Source of the DNA: Pseudodesulfovibrio cashew
GTDB lineage: Bacteria; Desulfobacterota; Desulfovibrionia; Desulfovibrionales; Desulfovibrionaceae
Direction of reading: 5' to 3'
NCBI RefSeq assembly: GCF_009762795.1
Contig: NZ_CP046400.1
Coordinates: forward strand, 3,431,501-3,495,500
Length of the DNA stretch: 64,000 bases
The number at the start of each line of letters is the position of its first letter. The stretch's first letter is position 1. The translations under genes were made by a program, and so were the position numbers. Under the pieces are notes generated by a model. The model was not told the origin of the DNA and did not search any database. It saw only the letters and a program-made list of their open reading frames with translations. Below are positions 18,762 to 27,712 of this stretch, in pieces.

Positions 18762-19145
18762 TTATTCCTGCTCTCGCTGCTGCTTGCGCAGAGCGATGAG
18801 CCGTTTCTGGACTTCTAGGACCAACTTATCCAGCTTGGCCTGCTGCTGCCGACTCAATTCCTCGAAATTGATGCCGACAATTCCGTTGTCGAGCACGCGG
18901 ATGACCCGCGCCTTGAGCTCGCCCAAAAACAGTTTGCTATTAATCAACAGGTCGCACACCAAATTGCCACCTTCCGAAAACCCTCTGCCTGAATCCAAAA
19001 CGGCAAAGCCCGTAGCGCTCAAATCCTTGACCTCAAGAACCCCGTCCATACCGGCAAAACGCACGGTAAGACCGGGCACTTTGGTCCGAAAGGCCTGGCG
19101 CAACTGCCCGTCGCTGTTTGTGGATAATTCCAGATCAAACCCCAT
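18762..19145 (-). CDS. PilZ domain protein (putative c-di-GMP binder)
   Basis: A 127-aa protein with a PilZ-like fold. RQAFRTKVPGLTVRF could supply the arginine-rich ligand loop, DLSATGFAVLD matches the D/NxSxxG element, and VGINFEELSRQQ ends the barrel. A charged C-terminal helix follows. PilZ proteins read cyclic di-GMP, often to brake flagellar motors, and this one lies 54 nt downstream of motB. The canonical RxxxR is imperfect (R-x3-R as RQAFR), so binding is probable but not certain. Confidence 0.82.
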   Translation of the reverse strand: MGFDLELSTNSDGQLRQAFRTKVPGLTVRFAGMDGVLEVKDLSATGFAVLDSGRGFSEGGNLVCDLLINSKLFLGELKARVIRVLDNGIVGINFEELSRQQQAKLDKLVLEVQKRLIALRKQQREQE

Positions 19146-19199
19146 GTGCCGTCCTTACAATGTCGTCTTCCGGTCCGCTTGGACCGGTCAATATCTAAC

Positions 19200-19946
19200 C
19201 TACTTTCCCATAACGCGCTTTTCAAGCACGAACTCAACCCGCCGATTCCTCGCCCGGTAGTCATCCGAAGTATTCGGAAAGAGCGGATTCAGATAAGCCA
19301 GCCCTGTTGCGGTAAGCCTGGTGGACTCGATGCCCATCTTGAGCAATTCACGCAGAACTGACACAGCCCGGAGTGCTGATATCTCCCAGTTGTCCTTGAA
19401 CCGGGAGGTAGAGGACGGTCGGACGTTGTCCGTATATCCGACGATCTTGATTGTCTGATCCCTGTGGCGAATAAAGAAATCCTTGAGGGCCAAAACCATT
19501 TCCGCCCCTCGCGGGGTTAAATCGATCTGTCCGGGACGGAACATGATGTCGCCCGGCACACGCAGGGTGATAACCCCGTCCTCGAAGTTGGCCGAAACCA
19601 CGCCCTCCACGCCCTTCTTGGTCTGCAACGTCTTGACGTCGGCGAAAACCTTGCGCTGCGACTCGATGATCTGACGGCGCATCAGGGCCTGGTCGATGAG
19701 TACACCGGCCTCATCCTGAGTGATCCGGCTTGTGGAAATCTTCTGCATCTTGCCCTGCAAGGCCTTGGTCACCGAGGAAAAAGTCTGAGAAAACTTGTCC
19801 GTGTCCAGGGTGGACATGGAATAGAGCAACACGAAAAAGACGAGCAGCAACATGGACAGGTCGGCGAAGGTGGTCAACCATTCGCTGCCGCTGTCATCCT
19901 CGTCATCCGAAGAATATGCTCTGTAATCTTCCAGGTCTTCGCTCAT
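19200..19946 (-). CDS. motB: Flagellar motor stator protein MotB (OmpA-domain)
   Basis: Stator B subunit, 248 aa. An acidic N terminus precedes one membrane helix (ADLSMLLLVFFVLLYSMS). It carries the proton- or sodium-conducting aspartate at residue 29, preceded by WLTTF, which is typical of MotB/PomB. The C-terminal half is an OmpA/peptidoglycan-binding domain (IKIVGYTDNVRPSS, NWEISALRAVSVLRELL, NRRVEFVL). The ATG directly abuts the motA stop codon (TAAATG), giving translational coupling. Confidence 0.95.
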   Translation of the reverse strand: MSEDLEDYRAYSSDDEDDSGSEWLTTFADLSMLLLVFFVLLYSMSTLDTDKFSQTFSSVTKALQGKMQKISTSRITQDEAGVLIDQALMRRQIIESQRKVFADVKTLQTKKGVEGVVSANFEDGVITLRVPGDIMFRPGQIDLTPRGAEMVLALKDFFIRHRDQTIKIVGYTDNVRPSSTSRFKDNWEISALRAVSVLRELLKMGIESTRLTATGLAYLNPLFPNTSDDYRARNRRVEFVLEKRVMGK

Positions 19947-20699
19947 TTAGTTCTTCACTCGCTCGTGCGGCGCCAGGAAGGATGACAACTTCTCGTAAAC
20001 GAGCCGCGGGTTGTTGTTTTCAAGAATGGATTTGGCCCCTTCGAAAATAACTTCCAGGTGAAGTTGCTCCTGAAGGGTACGAGCCTTCAGTTTGGCCGCA
20101 ATGGGGATGAAGAAGAGCGTGGACATGGCCGAGCCGTAGAAGGTGGTCAGCAGAGCCACGGCCATGGCCGGGCCGATGGACTTGGGATCACTGAGTTGCG
20201 AGAGCATCTGGACCAGACCTATGAGCGTACCCATCATCCCGAAGGACGGCGCCAGGGCCGCTAGCCTCTTGAAGACATCCTGCCCCACCTGGTGACGACG
20301 GCGCATGGAATTGATCTCAATGGCCAGCGTGGTACGAATGATCTCCGGGTCGGCGTTGTCCGCGATGAGCTGACAGGATTTCTTGAGGACCATGTTTTCG
20401 GTCTGGACGTTCTCCAGGGCCACCAATCCCTCACGACGGCTGATCTCGGCCACCTTGACCATGATGTTGACCACGTCACGGACCTTTGTCTTGCGCTGGA
20501 CGAACATCTTGAACGCGGCGTTAAAGGCCTGTATGACCTCTTCGAAGGGGAAGGCCACCATAATGGAGGCCAGGGTCCCACCGACAACGATCATCATACC
20601 GGGAATGTTGATGAAAACATCAACCGCTCCACCGATAATGATGGCCCCCATGATAAGGGACAAACCAACGGTGAGACCAAGCAGCGTCACGATATCCAT
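19947..20699 (-). CDS. motA: Flagellar motor stator protein MotA
   Basis: Stator A subunit (250 aa) with four membrane helices: residues about 2-22, 30-50, 150-172 and 182-205. It has the cytoplasmic loop RRHQVGQDVFKRLAALAPSFGMMGTLIGLVQML, which leads into helix 3. Together with MotB it forms the ion channel that drives flagellar rotation. It is the first gene of a motA-motB-pilZ-accC run and is divergent from the nucleoside phosphorylase gene with an 81-bp gap that must hold both promoters. Confidence 0.95.
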   Translation of the reverse strand: MDIVTLLGLTVGLSLIMGAIIIGGAVDVFINIPGMMIVVGGTLASIMVAFPFEEVIQAFNAAFKMFVQRKTKVRDVVNIMVKVAEISRREGLVALENVQTENMVLKKSCQLIADNADPEIIRTTLAIEINSMRRRHQVGQDVFKRLAALAPSFGMMGTLIGLVQMLSQLSDPKSIGPAMAVALLTTFYGSAMSTLFFIPIAAKLKARTLQEQLHLEVIFEGAKSILENNNPRLVYEKLSSFLAPHERVKN

Positions 20700-20780
20700 A
20701 TAATCAGCCCATCCTTGGGTTCAGTCCGATCCGCAAAAAACAGCGGCCTGCTTCAAACCGGTACACGACGAGGAGTCAGC

Positions 20781-21620
20781 ATGCAATACCTTGATAAGAT
20801 ACAATACTCTGCCGCATATATACAGGAAAAGCTAGGCAAAACACAAGCCAACACCGTAGGCATGGTGACCGGGACCGGACTGGGCGGACTTGTCGACGCC
20901 ATAGAAACCACGGCCACCCTTTCTTATTCCGACATTCCACAATTCCCCGTCTCCACCGTAAAAAGTCATGCCGGCGAACTCGTCTCCGGCACCATTGAGG
21001 GCGTACCGGTGCTGGCCCTCCACGGCCGATTTCACCTCTATGAAGGATTTGATGCAAGGGAAGTAACTCACGGCATCCGCGTCCTGGGAGAGCTGGGTGT
21101 GAAGACGCTGATCCTGACCAACGCAGCAGGAGCTCTCAATCCCTCCTTCGCCACCGGAGCCCCCATGCTCATTGAGGACCACATCAACCTGACCGGCACC
21201 ACTCCCCTCCGAGGAGACAACGTGGACCACTGGGGCGACCGATTCCCGGACATGTGCGCCGTGTACGATCCGACCCTGCGGACGCTTGCGGAAGGAAAAG
21301 CCCTCGAGGCAGGCATCAGGCTGGAAAGGGGCGTGTACATGCAGGTCATGGGGCCAAACATGGAGACACCGGCTGAAACCCGCATGTACCGGGGCATGGG
21401 CGCGGACGCCATCGGCATGTCCACCTGCATGGAAGCCATCGCGGCCCGCCATATGTCCATGCGCGTGATGGGTCTCTCCTGTCTTACCAACAAGAACCTG
21501 CCGGATTGCATGGAGGAAGCCCCGCTGGAGCAGGTCATCGCCCGGGCAGAGCAGTCGGCGGAAGCCATTACTAAACTTATCCGTTCCGTACTAAAGGAAA
21601 TCCGGGAACCTGCCGAATAG
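20781..21620 (+). CDS. punA: Purine nucleoside phosphorylase (trimeric PNP family)
   Basis: Cleaves purine nucleosides with phosphate to the base and ribose-1-phosphate (nucleotide salvage). The 279-aa protein has the trimeric PNP features GMVTGTGLGGLVD, LHGRFHLYEGF, LILTNAAGALN, MLIEDHINL, GVYMQVMGPNMETPAE and DAIGMSTCMEAIAA. The ATG at 20781 follows GAGGAG and is clearly the start, although the frame is open further upstream. A deoC gene elsewhere in the window could use deoxyribose phosphate made downstream of such salvage. Confidence 0.95.
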   Translation: MQYLDKIQYSAAYIQEKLGKTQANTVGMVTGTGLGGLVDAIETTATLSYSDIPQFPVSTVKSHAGELVSGTIEGVPVLALHGRFHLYEGFDAREVTHGIRVLGELGVKTLILTNAAGALNPSFATGAPMLIEDHINLTGTTPLRGDNVDHWGDRFPDMCAVYDPTLRTLAEGKALEAGIRLERGVYMQVMGPNMETPAETRMYRGMGADAIGMSTCMEAIAARHMSMRVMGLSCLTNKNLPDCMEEAPLEQVIARAEQSAEAITKLIRSVLKEIREPAE

Positions 21621-21685
21621 ACGTTGGAGCACCCCGCATTTCGCGTGGGACTCTGCCCGTGAGACACAAACAGGACGGCAACCCT

Positions 21686-22345
21686 ATGTACACAAAAAAG
21701 TTCACATACATGCTGCTTGCGGCCATGCTGCTGGCTGCGGGCTGCGGCAACCGTTTCTGGGAGGACACCAAGGGAGCCACGGTGGATTCCTATCAGTACC
21801 TCACGGACAGCACACCCACGGCTCGCTCGTACCACGATGAGGCCTCGGTTCCGATCATAGAACTCAACCACGAGGCTGGAGACGTCCTATACAAGAACAT
21901 CAAGGGCGACGAGCTGGACAAGCGCTCTCCCATCTACGTCCGAACCTTCACCAATGCCGATGACGCCACCGACAGCTCTGTCTTCGGCCGAGTCATGACC
22001 CAGCAAGTGGCGGAACGACTGGTCCAGCACGGAGCGGTCATCACCAAAGGCGACCCCAAACCCGCCGACTATTTCCTGCCCCACGGCGTAGACAGGAAAA
22101 GCTACGCAGATCCAGTCAAGTACACCTCGGGAGATCTGCCGATCCGCGCGGCGGTGCTCGAAGGCGACTATGTTATCGGTGACGAGTACATCTACCTGAC
22201 CGCAAAAATCGTCCGCCTGGACGACAACGCCGAGGTTTCCGGCCACAACTGGACCATCCCCATTACCGACAACGTCCGTCGGATGCTCCCGCAGCTCCGG
22301 CTGGCCAATGGCATGGAGCCCACAGTCAAAACCAAATTCGAATAA
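21686..22345 (+). CDS. FlgO-like outer-membrane lipoprotein
   Basis: A 219-aa lipoprotein: signal YMLLAAMLLAAGC gives the lipobox. The body resembles the FlgO family associated with flagellar assembly and outer-membrane structure: SPIYVRTFTNADDATDSSVF, VMTQQVAERLVQHGAVI and YIYLTAKIVRLDDNAEVSG. The ATG at 21686 has a weak AGGA site; an upstream in-frame start at 21659 would spoil the signal sequence. The FlgO assignment is by pattern, not by search. Confidence 0.75.
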   Translation: MYTKKFTYMLLAAMLLAAGCGNRFWEDTKGATVDSYQYLTDSTPTARSYHDEASVPIIELNHEAGDVLYKNIKGDELDKRSPIYVRTFTNADDATDSSVFGRVMTQQVAERLVQHGAVITKGDPKPADYFLPHGVDRKSYADPVKYTSGDLPIRAAVLEGDYVIGDEYIYLTAKIVRLDDNAEVSGHNWTIPITDNVRRMLPQLRLANGMEPTVKTKFE

Positions 22346-22376
22346 GTCGACGTCCGAATTCAGAAGCAAATGAAAA

Positions 22377-22405
22377 GCGGGCCGCCGGAAATTCCGGCGG
22401 CCCGC
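22377..22405 (-). terminator. Strong terminator after korC
   Basis: A perfect 14-bp GC-rich stem (GCGGGCCGCCGGAA and its complement) with a one-base centre. On the minus strand it is followed by TTTTCATTT, so it ends the korDABC transcript. It also lies 32 nt after the convergent FlgO-like gene and may serve both. Confidence 0.85.
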
Positions 22406-22430
22406 ATACGTTTAGGCTATTCGCGCCCTA

Positions 22431-23015
22431 CTAACCTCTCCAGACACTCCCGGCGTCCTCACCCCACTCTTTTTTGGCCAGACGATGGCCGAGATTGAAA
22501 GCCTTGGTGTTCACAGCCCGAATCTTGGCAGGCAGGGCAGACTCAAGTGACTTGCGCATGGTCGCCTGATTGACGAACGGGAGCAGAAAAGAGAGCGATC
22601 CCAGGACCACGGTATTCATGGCCTGGACAATGCCGATCTTGTCCCGCGCCAAAGCGGTATAGGGCAACCCCAGGAACTGATTGGTGGGCGGCTGCTGTAC
22701 CAGATCCGTCTCCAGCACCAGTACGCCGCGCGGTTTGAGGTACGGATAGTATGCGTTGCACGCCTCCTGGGACAATGCCACCAGGATGTCCAGGCTTTCA
22801 GCCTTGGGATAGCTGATGGGCTTGGAGGAAATGACCAGGTCGCATCGGGACGAGCCGCCCCGCGCCTCGGGGCCATAGCTCTGGGTCTGGGTCACATTGT
22901 AGCCGTGCCCAAGGGCGAGGCCCTGTCCCATGACCTTGCCCAAAGTGATGATGCCCTGACCGCCCAGGCCGGAAAAGCGGATTTCGAAACGATAGAGTTC
23001 CTGTTGCGGCTTCAT
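22431..23015 (-). CDS. korC: 2-oxoacid:ferredoxin oxidoreductase, gamma subunit
   Basis: Gamma subunit (194 aa) of a four-subunit 2-oxoacid:ferredoxin oxidoreductase, most like 2-oxoglutarate (KorC) or branched-chain (Vor) enzymes. FSGLGGQGIITLGKVMG at the N terminus and SYGPEARGGSSRCDLV are the family signatures. The start follows the korB stop directly. It completes an operon with korD, korA and korB. Confidence 0.92.
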   Translation of the reverse strand: MKPQQELYRFEIRFSGLGGQGIITLGKVMGQGLALGHGYNVTQTQSYGPEARGGSSRCDLVISSKPISYPKAESLDILVALSQEACNAYYPYLKPRGVLVLETDLVQQPPTNQFLGLPYTALARDKIGIVQAMNTVVLGSLSFLLPFVNQATMRKSLESALPAKIRAVNTKAFNLGHRLAKKEWGEDAGSVWRG

Positions 23016-23867
23016 CTACTTACCCCCCTTGGCGACTTTCTCGAGGAACTTCGCCTGGCGCTGGTAGTACAGCTCCTCAAAGCCCTCCCGGTCCCGCTGG
23101 ACAAAAACGCCTATGGGCATTCGCCCGGCCCGCTTGTCCTCGGGCAGCTCGTTGTATCGCTCCACGTCCATGGCGCTGCTCTTCAGCCACTTGTACATGT
23201 CCACCGGGGTCTTGTACTTGTTCTTGCGCCCGAACTGGGTATGACACGGCGTGATCGCCTCGACTATGGAGAAACCGGGCCTGCCAATGGCGTCGGTCAG
23301 AACCTTTTCCAACTTCTTGACGTGGAAGACCGTGCCGCGCGCCACATAGTTGGCTCCAGCCCCCCTCGCCAATTCCACTGTGTCAAAGGCCTTGTCGAGC
23401 TGACCAAAGGGGTTGGTCATGGTCATGGCCCCCTCGGGAGTGGCAGGGGAACTCTGGCCGCCGGTCATGCCATAGATGCTGTTGTTCAGGATCAGCGCGG
23501 TGATGCCGATGTTCCGCCGGGCGGCGTGGATCAGGTGATTGCCGCCGATGGAAAGCGCGTCACCGTCGCCCATGATGGCGATGACCTTGAGCTTCGGGTT
23601 TGCCATCTTGATGCCCGTGGCAAAGGTCAGCGCCCTGCCGTGGGTGGTGTGCACCGTGTTGAAGTCCACGTACACCGCCAACCGGCCCGAGCAGCCGATG
23701 CCGGCCACGATGACCACGTCGTCCTTGGGAAGCTCCAGGCTATGGATGGAGCGAATCAAAGTCCCGAGCACGATGCCGTGCCCGCACCCCGGACAGAGAA
23801 CATGCGGAAACTTTTTGTTATGCCTCAGATATTGATGAATTATTTCATTTCCAGTAAATCCGTTCAT
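23016..23867 (-). CDS. korB: 2-oxoacid:ferredoxin oxidoreductase, beta (TPP) subunit
   Basis: The 283-aa subunit binds thiamine pyrophosphate and an Fe-S cluster. LCPGCGHGIVLG gives the N-terminal cysteine motif, and GDGDALSIGGNHLIHAAR with LNNSIYGMTGGQ is the TPP/Mg site. It decarboxylates the 2-oxoacid and passes electrons through its cluster to ferredoxin. It starts 5 nt after the korA stop codon. 2-Oxoglutarate is the likeliest substrate for a reductive or incomplete TCA branch, but the substrate cannot be read from the sequence with certainty. Confidence 0.94.
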   Translation of the reverse strand: MNGFTGNEIIHQYLRHNKKFPHVLCPGCGHGIVLGTLIRSIHSLELPKDDVVIVAGIGCSGRLAVYVDFNTVHTTHGRALTFATGIKMANPKLKVIAIMGDGDALSIGGNHLIHAARRNIGITALILNNSIYGMTGGQSSPATPEGAMTMTNPFGQLDKAFDTVELARGAGANYVARGTVFHVKKLEKVLTDAIGRPGFSIVEAITPCHTQFGRKNKYKTPVDMYKWLKSSAMDVERYNELPEDKRAGRMPIGVFVQRDREGFEELYYQRQAKFLEKVAKGGK

Positions 23868-23872
23868 GGTGG

Positions 23873-25018
23873 CTACCCCTGCATGATGACCTTGAGAATT
23901 TCCGAGGGAGTGACGATCTGCCCGTCGATGCGGTTGATGGTCCGGACGGACGCCCGGCCCGTGTTCACACGCTTCACCTCACGGGAGATTTGTCCCATAT
24001 TCATCTCCGGCACCACCAGGGTCTTGGCGGTGGCCATGACCTTCTCCTGCTGCCGCCGGGGATATGGAAAGAGCGTCTTGAGCTTGAGCAGCCCGGCCTT
24101 GATCCCGTTCTCCCTTGCCTGCTGCACGGCCAGTTCGGCGGAACGCGCCACGGAACCGTAGGCTATGACCACGATGTCCGCATCCTCAGTCATGACGGTG
24201 TCCACAAGCTGGATGTCGTAGAAAAACTGGTCGATCTTGCGGTGCAGCCGCTCCACAAGCTCCTCCACCTCTTCAGGTCGCTGGGTTGGGAACCCGTTGC
24301 GGTCATGGGTCAGCCCGGTGGTGTGGAAACGATAACCGGAACCGAGAGGCGGCATGGGCGGCACGCCGCGCACGGTCTCCTCATAAGGCTTGTACCACTC
24401 GGGCGGCATGGACGGGACGGTGCGGGAAAAAACCTCATATTCACCCGAGTTGGGAATCTCGATCTTCTCACGGGTGTGGGCCGTCACCTCGTCCAGGAGC
24501 AGGATGACCGGCGTACGGTATTTCTCCGCCATGTTGAAGGCGGTGACCGTCATGTCCAGACACTCCTGAACGTTGGAAGCCGAGAGCACGATGATCGGAT
24601 GATCGCCGTGGGTGCCCCAGCGGGCCTGCTGCACGTCGCCCTGCGCCGGACAAGTGGGCAGACCGGTGGAGGGACCGCCGCGCATGACGTTGACCAGCAC
24701 CAATGGCGTCTCTGCCATGATTGCGTAGCCAAGATTCTCCTGTTTCAATGAGAATCCAGGGCCGGATGTAGCGGTCAGCACCTTTCTCCCGGCCAGGGAG
24801 GCGCCGATGACCGCGCCCATGCTGGCTATCTCATCCTCAAGCTGGATGAAGACACCGTCTTCAATCTTGGGCAGCCGAGCGGCCATGATCTCCATAATCT
24901 CGGATGATGGCGTAATGGGATAGCCGCCGAAAAATGTGCACCCGGCCAACAATGCGCCCTCGACAACGGCTTCGTTGCCCAGGGCGAATATTTCTTTGCG
25001 TTTCTTGCGTCTGGCCAT
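23873..25018 (-). CDS. korA: 2-oxoacid:ferredoxin oxidoreductase, alpha subunit
   Basis: The 381-aa subunit with the pyruvate-ferredoxin-type CoA and active-site domain: GCTFFGGYPITPSSEIME, GASLAGRKVLTATSGPGFSL and MRGGPSTGLPTCPAQGDVQ. The C-terminal domain has VIAYGSVARSAELAV and PEMNMGQISREVKRV. It lies 6 nt after the ferredoxin-like delta gene. The separate alpha chain, without a fused gamma domain, fits the four-subunit Kor/Vor type. Confidence 0.94.
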   Translation of the reverse strand: MARRKKRKEIFALGNEAVVEGALLAGCTFFGGYPITPSSEIMEIMAARLPKIEDGVFIQLEDEIASMGAVIGASLAGRKVLTATSGPGFSLKQENLGYAIMAETPLVLVNVMRGGPSTGLPTCPAQGDVQQARWGTHGDHPIIVLSASNVQECLDMTVTAFNMAEKYRTPVILLLDEVTAHTREKIEIPNSGEYEVFSRTVPSMPPEWYKPYEETVRGVPPMPPLGSGYRFHTTGLTHDRNGFPTQRPEEVEELVERLHRKIDQFFYDIQLVDTVMTEDADIVVIAYGSVARSAELAVQQARENGIKAGLLKLKTLFPYPRRQQEKVMATAKTLVVPEMNMGQISREVKRVNTGRASVRTINRIDGQIVTPSEILKVIMQG

Positions 25019-25024
25019 GAATTC

Positions 25025-25300
25025 CTACGCTCCCTTTCCCTTGGCTTTCCCTGTTGCCTGCTCCGTGCCGCACCGCTCCGCAACATCCGGTTCCTTGTCC
25101 CTGACGACGATGGCGAAATCGGGACAGTGTAGTTCGCAAAAACCGCATCGAATACAATCCTCCTCGCGGACGACCATACTTTTTCCCTGCGAACTCATCT
25201 CCAGCACCTTGCCTGGACAGAACTCGACGCAGATGCCGCAGCCCTTGCACCAATCCGGATACACAGTGACCCGACTGTTGCCTTTTTCTTTCTTGGCCAT
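25025..25300 (-). CDS. korD: 2-oxoacid:ferredoxin oxidoreductase, delta subunit (2x[4Fe-4S])
   Basis: A 91-aa ferredoxin-like subunit with two CxxCxxCxxxC/P motifs: CKGCGICVEFCPGKV and CIRCGFCELHCPDF. It delivers electrons from the catalytic subunits to ferredoxin. The ATG at 25300 follows GGAAGGA; the reading frame is open upstream but that part shows no protein-like pattern. First gene of the kor operon. Its promoter must lie in 25301-25477, where I could not pin a clear -35/-10 pair. Confidence 0.93.
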   Translation of the reverse strand: MAKKEKGNSRVTVYPDWCKGCGICVEFCPGKVLEMSSQGKSMVVREEDCIRCGFCELHCPDFAIVVRDKEPDVAERCGTEQATGKAKGKGA

Positions 25301-25477
25301 ATTCCTTCCACCAATACTGTTGAAACGGCACGATCGCCAGCGCACAACCTCGCAACCGACATAAACAACGTGATTTTTCACCCTGTTCAGTTCCACACCT
25401 AGCAGGATTTCACGCCTAGTCCAACGATTTTCAGAAATTCGAAAAGTAGTCTCGAAAACCGAAAGGCAAAAAACGCA

Positions 25478-25516
25478 AAAACGCGTCCGGGCAGGTACAC
25501 TCCGGACGCGTTTTTT
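25478..25516 (-). terminator. Terminator between cbiC and korD
   Basis: An 11-bp stem built on AACGCGTCCGG and CCGGACGCGTT with an 11-base loop. T-runs occur on both strands, so it can stop transcription in either direction. Its main use is to end the deoC-cbiC transcript and isolate the kor operon. Confidence 0.85.
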
Positions 25517-25535
25517 GTGTTCAAAAAAAAGAAAA

Positions 25536-26174
25536 TCAGGACGCGATGACAGCGAGAGCATTAACAACCGATGCGGCCAATGCGCTCCCTCCCTTTCGCC
25601 CCTCAATGGAAATGTAGGGCACATCCCGGCTCATGAGCAGCGCCTTGGACTCGGCCGCGTTCACGAACCCAACGGGCATCCCGACTACCAATGCGGGCAA
25701 GGCTGCGCCGCTATCGAAGTGTTCCACCAGCCGAATGAGCGCGGTTGGCGCGTTTCCAATGACGTAAATGGCCGGTTTTATCTCTCTTACAGCAATATCA
25801 ACGGCAGCTTTGGCCCGAGTAATCCCTTCGCTTCGAGCCCGCTCGATCACCCTCTCGTCGTTCATCAGGCAACGCACCTCACACCCCAGGGGGGCAAGCC
25901 TTCGGACCGGAATTCCACGCCGCGCCATCTCGGTATCGGTGACGATAACCGCCCCGCTACGCAGGGCCTCAATGCCCTTCTCCACTGCTTTTTCATGAAA
26001 GCGAACCAGCTCAAGGAGCTCGAAATCCGCCGTGGTATGGATCATCCGTCGAACGATCTGCCATTTTTTTCCGGCAAAAGGACGCGGTTCAGGCACTTCC
26101 GAATCAATTATCCGAAAGGATTCCGCTTCGATTTCCTCGGGTTTTTGAAACTCCTGAAGTCGGATTTCACGCAT
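25536..26174 (-). CDS. cbiC: Precorrin-8X methylmutase (CbiC/CobH)
   Basis: Cobalamin synthesis: moves the C-11 methyl group to C-12 to give (cob)yrinic/hydrogenobyrinic acid. The 212-aa protein has RRMIHTTADFE with the catalytic His, VTDTEMARRGI, AIYVIGNAPTALIRL, VVGMPVGFVNAAESK and GRKGGSALAASVVNAL. The ATG at 26174 is preceded by GAGGAAA; an ATG 12 nt upstream overlaps the deoC stop. No other corrin gene is nearby, so the pathway is scattered. Confidence 0.93.
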   Translation of the reverse strand: MREIRLQEFQKPEEIEAESFRIIDSEVPEPRPFAGKKWQIVRRMIHTTADFELLELVRFHEKAVEKGIEALRSGAVIVTDTEMARRGIPVRRLAPLGCEVRCLMNDERVIERARSEGITRAKAAVDIAVREIKPAIYVIGNAPTALIRLVEHFDSGAALPALVVGMPVGFVNAAESKALLMSRDVPYISIEGRKGGSALAASVVNALAVIAS

Positions 26175-26182
26175 TTCTTTCC

Positions 26183-26842
26183 TCATTCCCCGGTCACGAT
26201 GGTCACCGATGCCGATGCACCGATGCGGTTTGCCCCAGCCCGCAGCATGTCGATGGCCTGGTCGTAGGTCCCGATTCCGCCGCTTGCCTTGACGCCGATG
26301 TCCGGCCCGACGGTCTCGCGCATGAGCCGGACCGCCTCCACCGTTGCGCCTCCGGGGCCAAACCCGGTGCTGGTCTTGACGAACTTTGCTCCTCCGTCCA
26401 CGCTCAGCCTGCAGGCCCGGACAATCTCCTCGTCCGAAAGCAATGCGGTCTCCAGGATGACCTTGACCGGCGCTCCGTCCGCAGCCTCGACCACGGCCCG
26501 GATGTCTTTAAGCACAAGGTTGTCATCGCCCGCCTTGAACGCGCCGAGATTCATGACCATGTCAACCTCCTGCGCACCGTTACCGACCACCGCCGCAGTC
26601 TCGAACGCCTTGACCTCGGGCAGCGTGGCCCCCAGGGGGAACCCGACCACCGAGACGGGTACCGGCGATTCGTCCTTGAGCTTCCAACTGGCAAGGGAGA
26701 CCAGGGAAGGATTCACGCAGACGCCGTAGAAACCGTACTTGACGGCCTGAGCACAGAGCAGGTCAAGGTCCTGAACCGTTGCGGCAGGCTTGAGCAATGT
26801 GTGGTCGATATGCAGGGCCAATTCTCTGGTACCCAGAACCAT
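26183..26842 (-). CDS. deoC: Deoxyribose-phosphate aldolase
   Basis: Class I aldolase that splits 2-deoxyribose-5-phosphate to glyceraldehyde-3-phosphate and acetaldehyde. The 219-aa protein has HIDHTLLKP at the N terminus, [16 protein letters not shown] and [19 protein letters not shown], which contains the Schiff-base lysine region. The ATG at 26842 follows AAGGAGA; an ATG 24 nt upstream would place that site inside the gene. It is coupled to cbiC by an 8-nt spacing. Confidence 0.95.
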   Translation of the reverse strand: MVLGTRELALHIDHTLLKPAATVQDLDLLCAQAVKYGFYGVCVNPSLVSLASWKLKDESPVPVSVVGFPLGATLPEVKAFETAAVVGNGAQEVDMVMNLGAFKAGDDNLVLKDIRAVVEAADGAPVKVILETALLSDEEIVRACRLSVDGGAKFVKTSTGFGPGGATVEAVRLMRETVGPDIGVKASGGIGTYDQAIDMLRAGANRIGASASVTIVTGE

Positions 26843-26865
26843 GGCAGTCTCCTTTTGAAAAAACA

Positions 26866-26895
26866 TGGCGCGACGGCATTATTGCCGCCGCGCCA
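26866..26895 (-). terminator. Terminator of the amino-acid ABC transporter operon
   Basis: A 13-bp stem (TGGCGCGGCGGCA on the minus strand, with one G-T pair) and a 4-base loop, followed on that strand by TGTTTTTTC. It separates the transporter operon from deoC, and the T-run ends just before the deoC ribosome site. It may leave some read-through into deoC. Confidence 0.8.
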
Positions 26896-26984
26896 CAGTA
26901 ACAGTTTCACCCCATGAGCAGAAGGGGAATTCGCCTGACGCCCTCCGGCAAAGCGAAAACCGTCCCGGCACGATAATCGTGCTG

Positions 26985-27701
26985 CTAGCGATCCCGCGCC
27001 TGATACCGTGAAAGCTGGGCCTCCAGACGGCGGCTGTACGATGTCAGCATATAGCAGATAAGGAAGTACAGCGCGGCGATGGTAATCCAGATTTCGAATG
27101 AGGCCACCATTTCCCGGTTGTCCACCTGAACACCGGTTCGGGTCAGTTCGATGACGCCGAGGATGGCCGCCAGGGAGGTGTCCTTGGTCAGCGAGACGAA
27201 CTGGTTGACGAAGGACGGGATCATGTTCCGAAGCGCCTGCGGCAAGATAACCAGCCGCATGGCCTGAACATGAGACAGCCCAGACCCCCGAGCGGCCTCC
27301 ATCTGCCCCTTGGGCAGCGCAATGACGCCGGCCCGGACAATCTCCGCCACGTATGCTCCGGTAAAGATGATGAAGCAGACCATTGTCGTGGAGAATGCAG
27401 GCAAATTCTGGCCGGTGATGACCGGAGCCAGATAATAGAACCAGAAAATAAGCAGCAGCAGAGGCATGCCTCGGATCATCTCGACATAGCAGACCGCCGG
27501 ATACTTGATCCACCATGTCCGGGAAAGACGCATGAGACCGGCGCCCAGCCCCAGCCAGAACGCGCCGAAAATGCCGACAATGGCGAGAATGACAGAAGCA
27601 AAGAACCCTTCAGGCCGGTGGATGAACGGGAAAACCCAATCAATGTTGGTGTTACCCCAGAGAAAATACGTGAAGTTGTCTAACGCAATATTCCAATGCA
27701 T
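26985..27701 (-). CDS. Polar amino-acid ABC transporter permease
   Basis: A 238-aa inner-membrane permease of the HisM/GlnP family. It has about five helices and the EAA-type loop EAARGSGLSHVQAMRLVILPQALRNMIPSFVNQ, which contacts the ATPase. The AGGAGG site precedes the ATG. It pairs with the second permease gene 11 nt upstream to form a heterodimeric channel. Confidence 0.93.
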   Translation of the reverse strand: MHWNIALDNFTYFLWGNTNIDWVFPFIHRPEGFFASVILAIVGIFGAFWLGLGAGLMRLSRTWWIKYPAVCYVEMIRGMPLLLLIFWFYYLAPVITGQNLPAFSTTMVCFIIFTGAYVAEIVRAGVIALPKGQMEAARGSGLSHVQAMRLVILPQALRNMIPSFVNQFVSLTKDTSLAAILGVIELTRTGVQVDNREMVASFEIWITIAALYFLICYMLTSYSRRLEAQLSRYQARDR

Positions 27702-27712
27702 AACGAGCCCTC

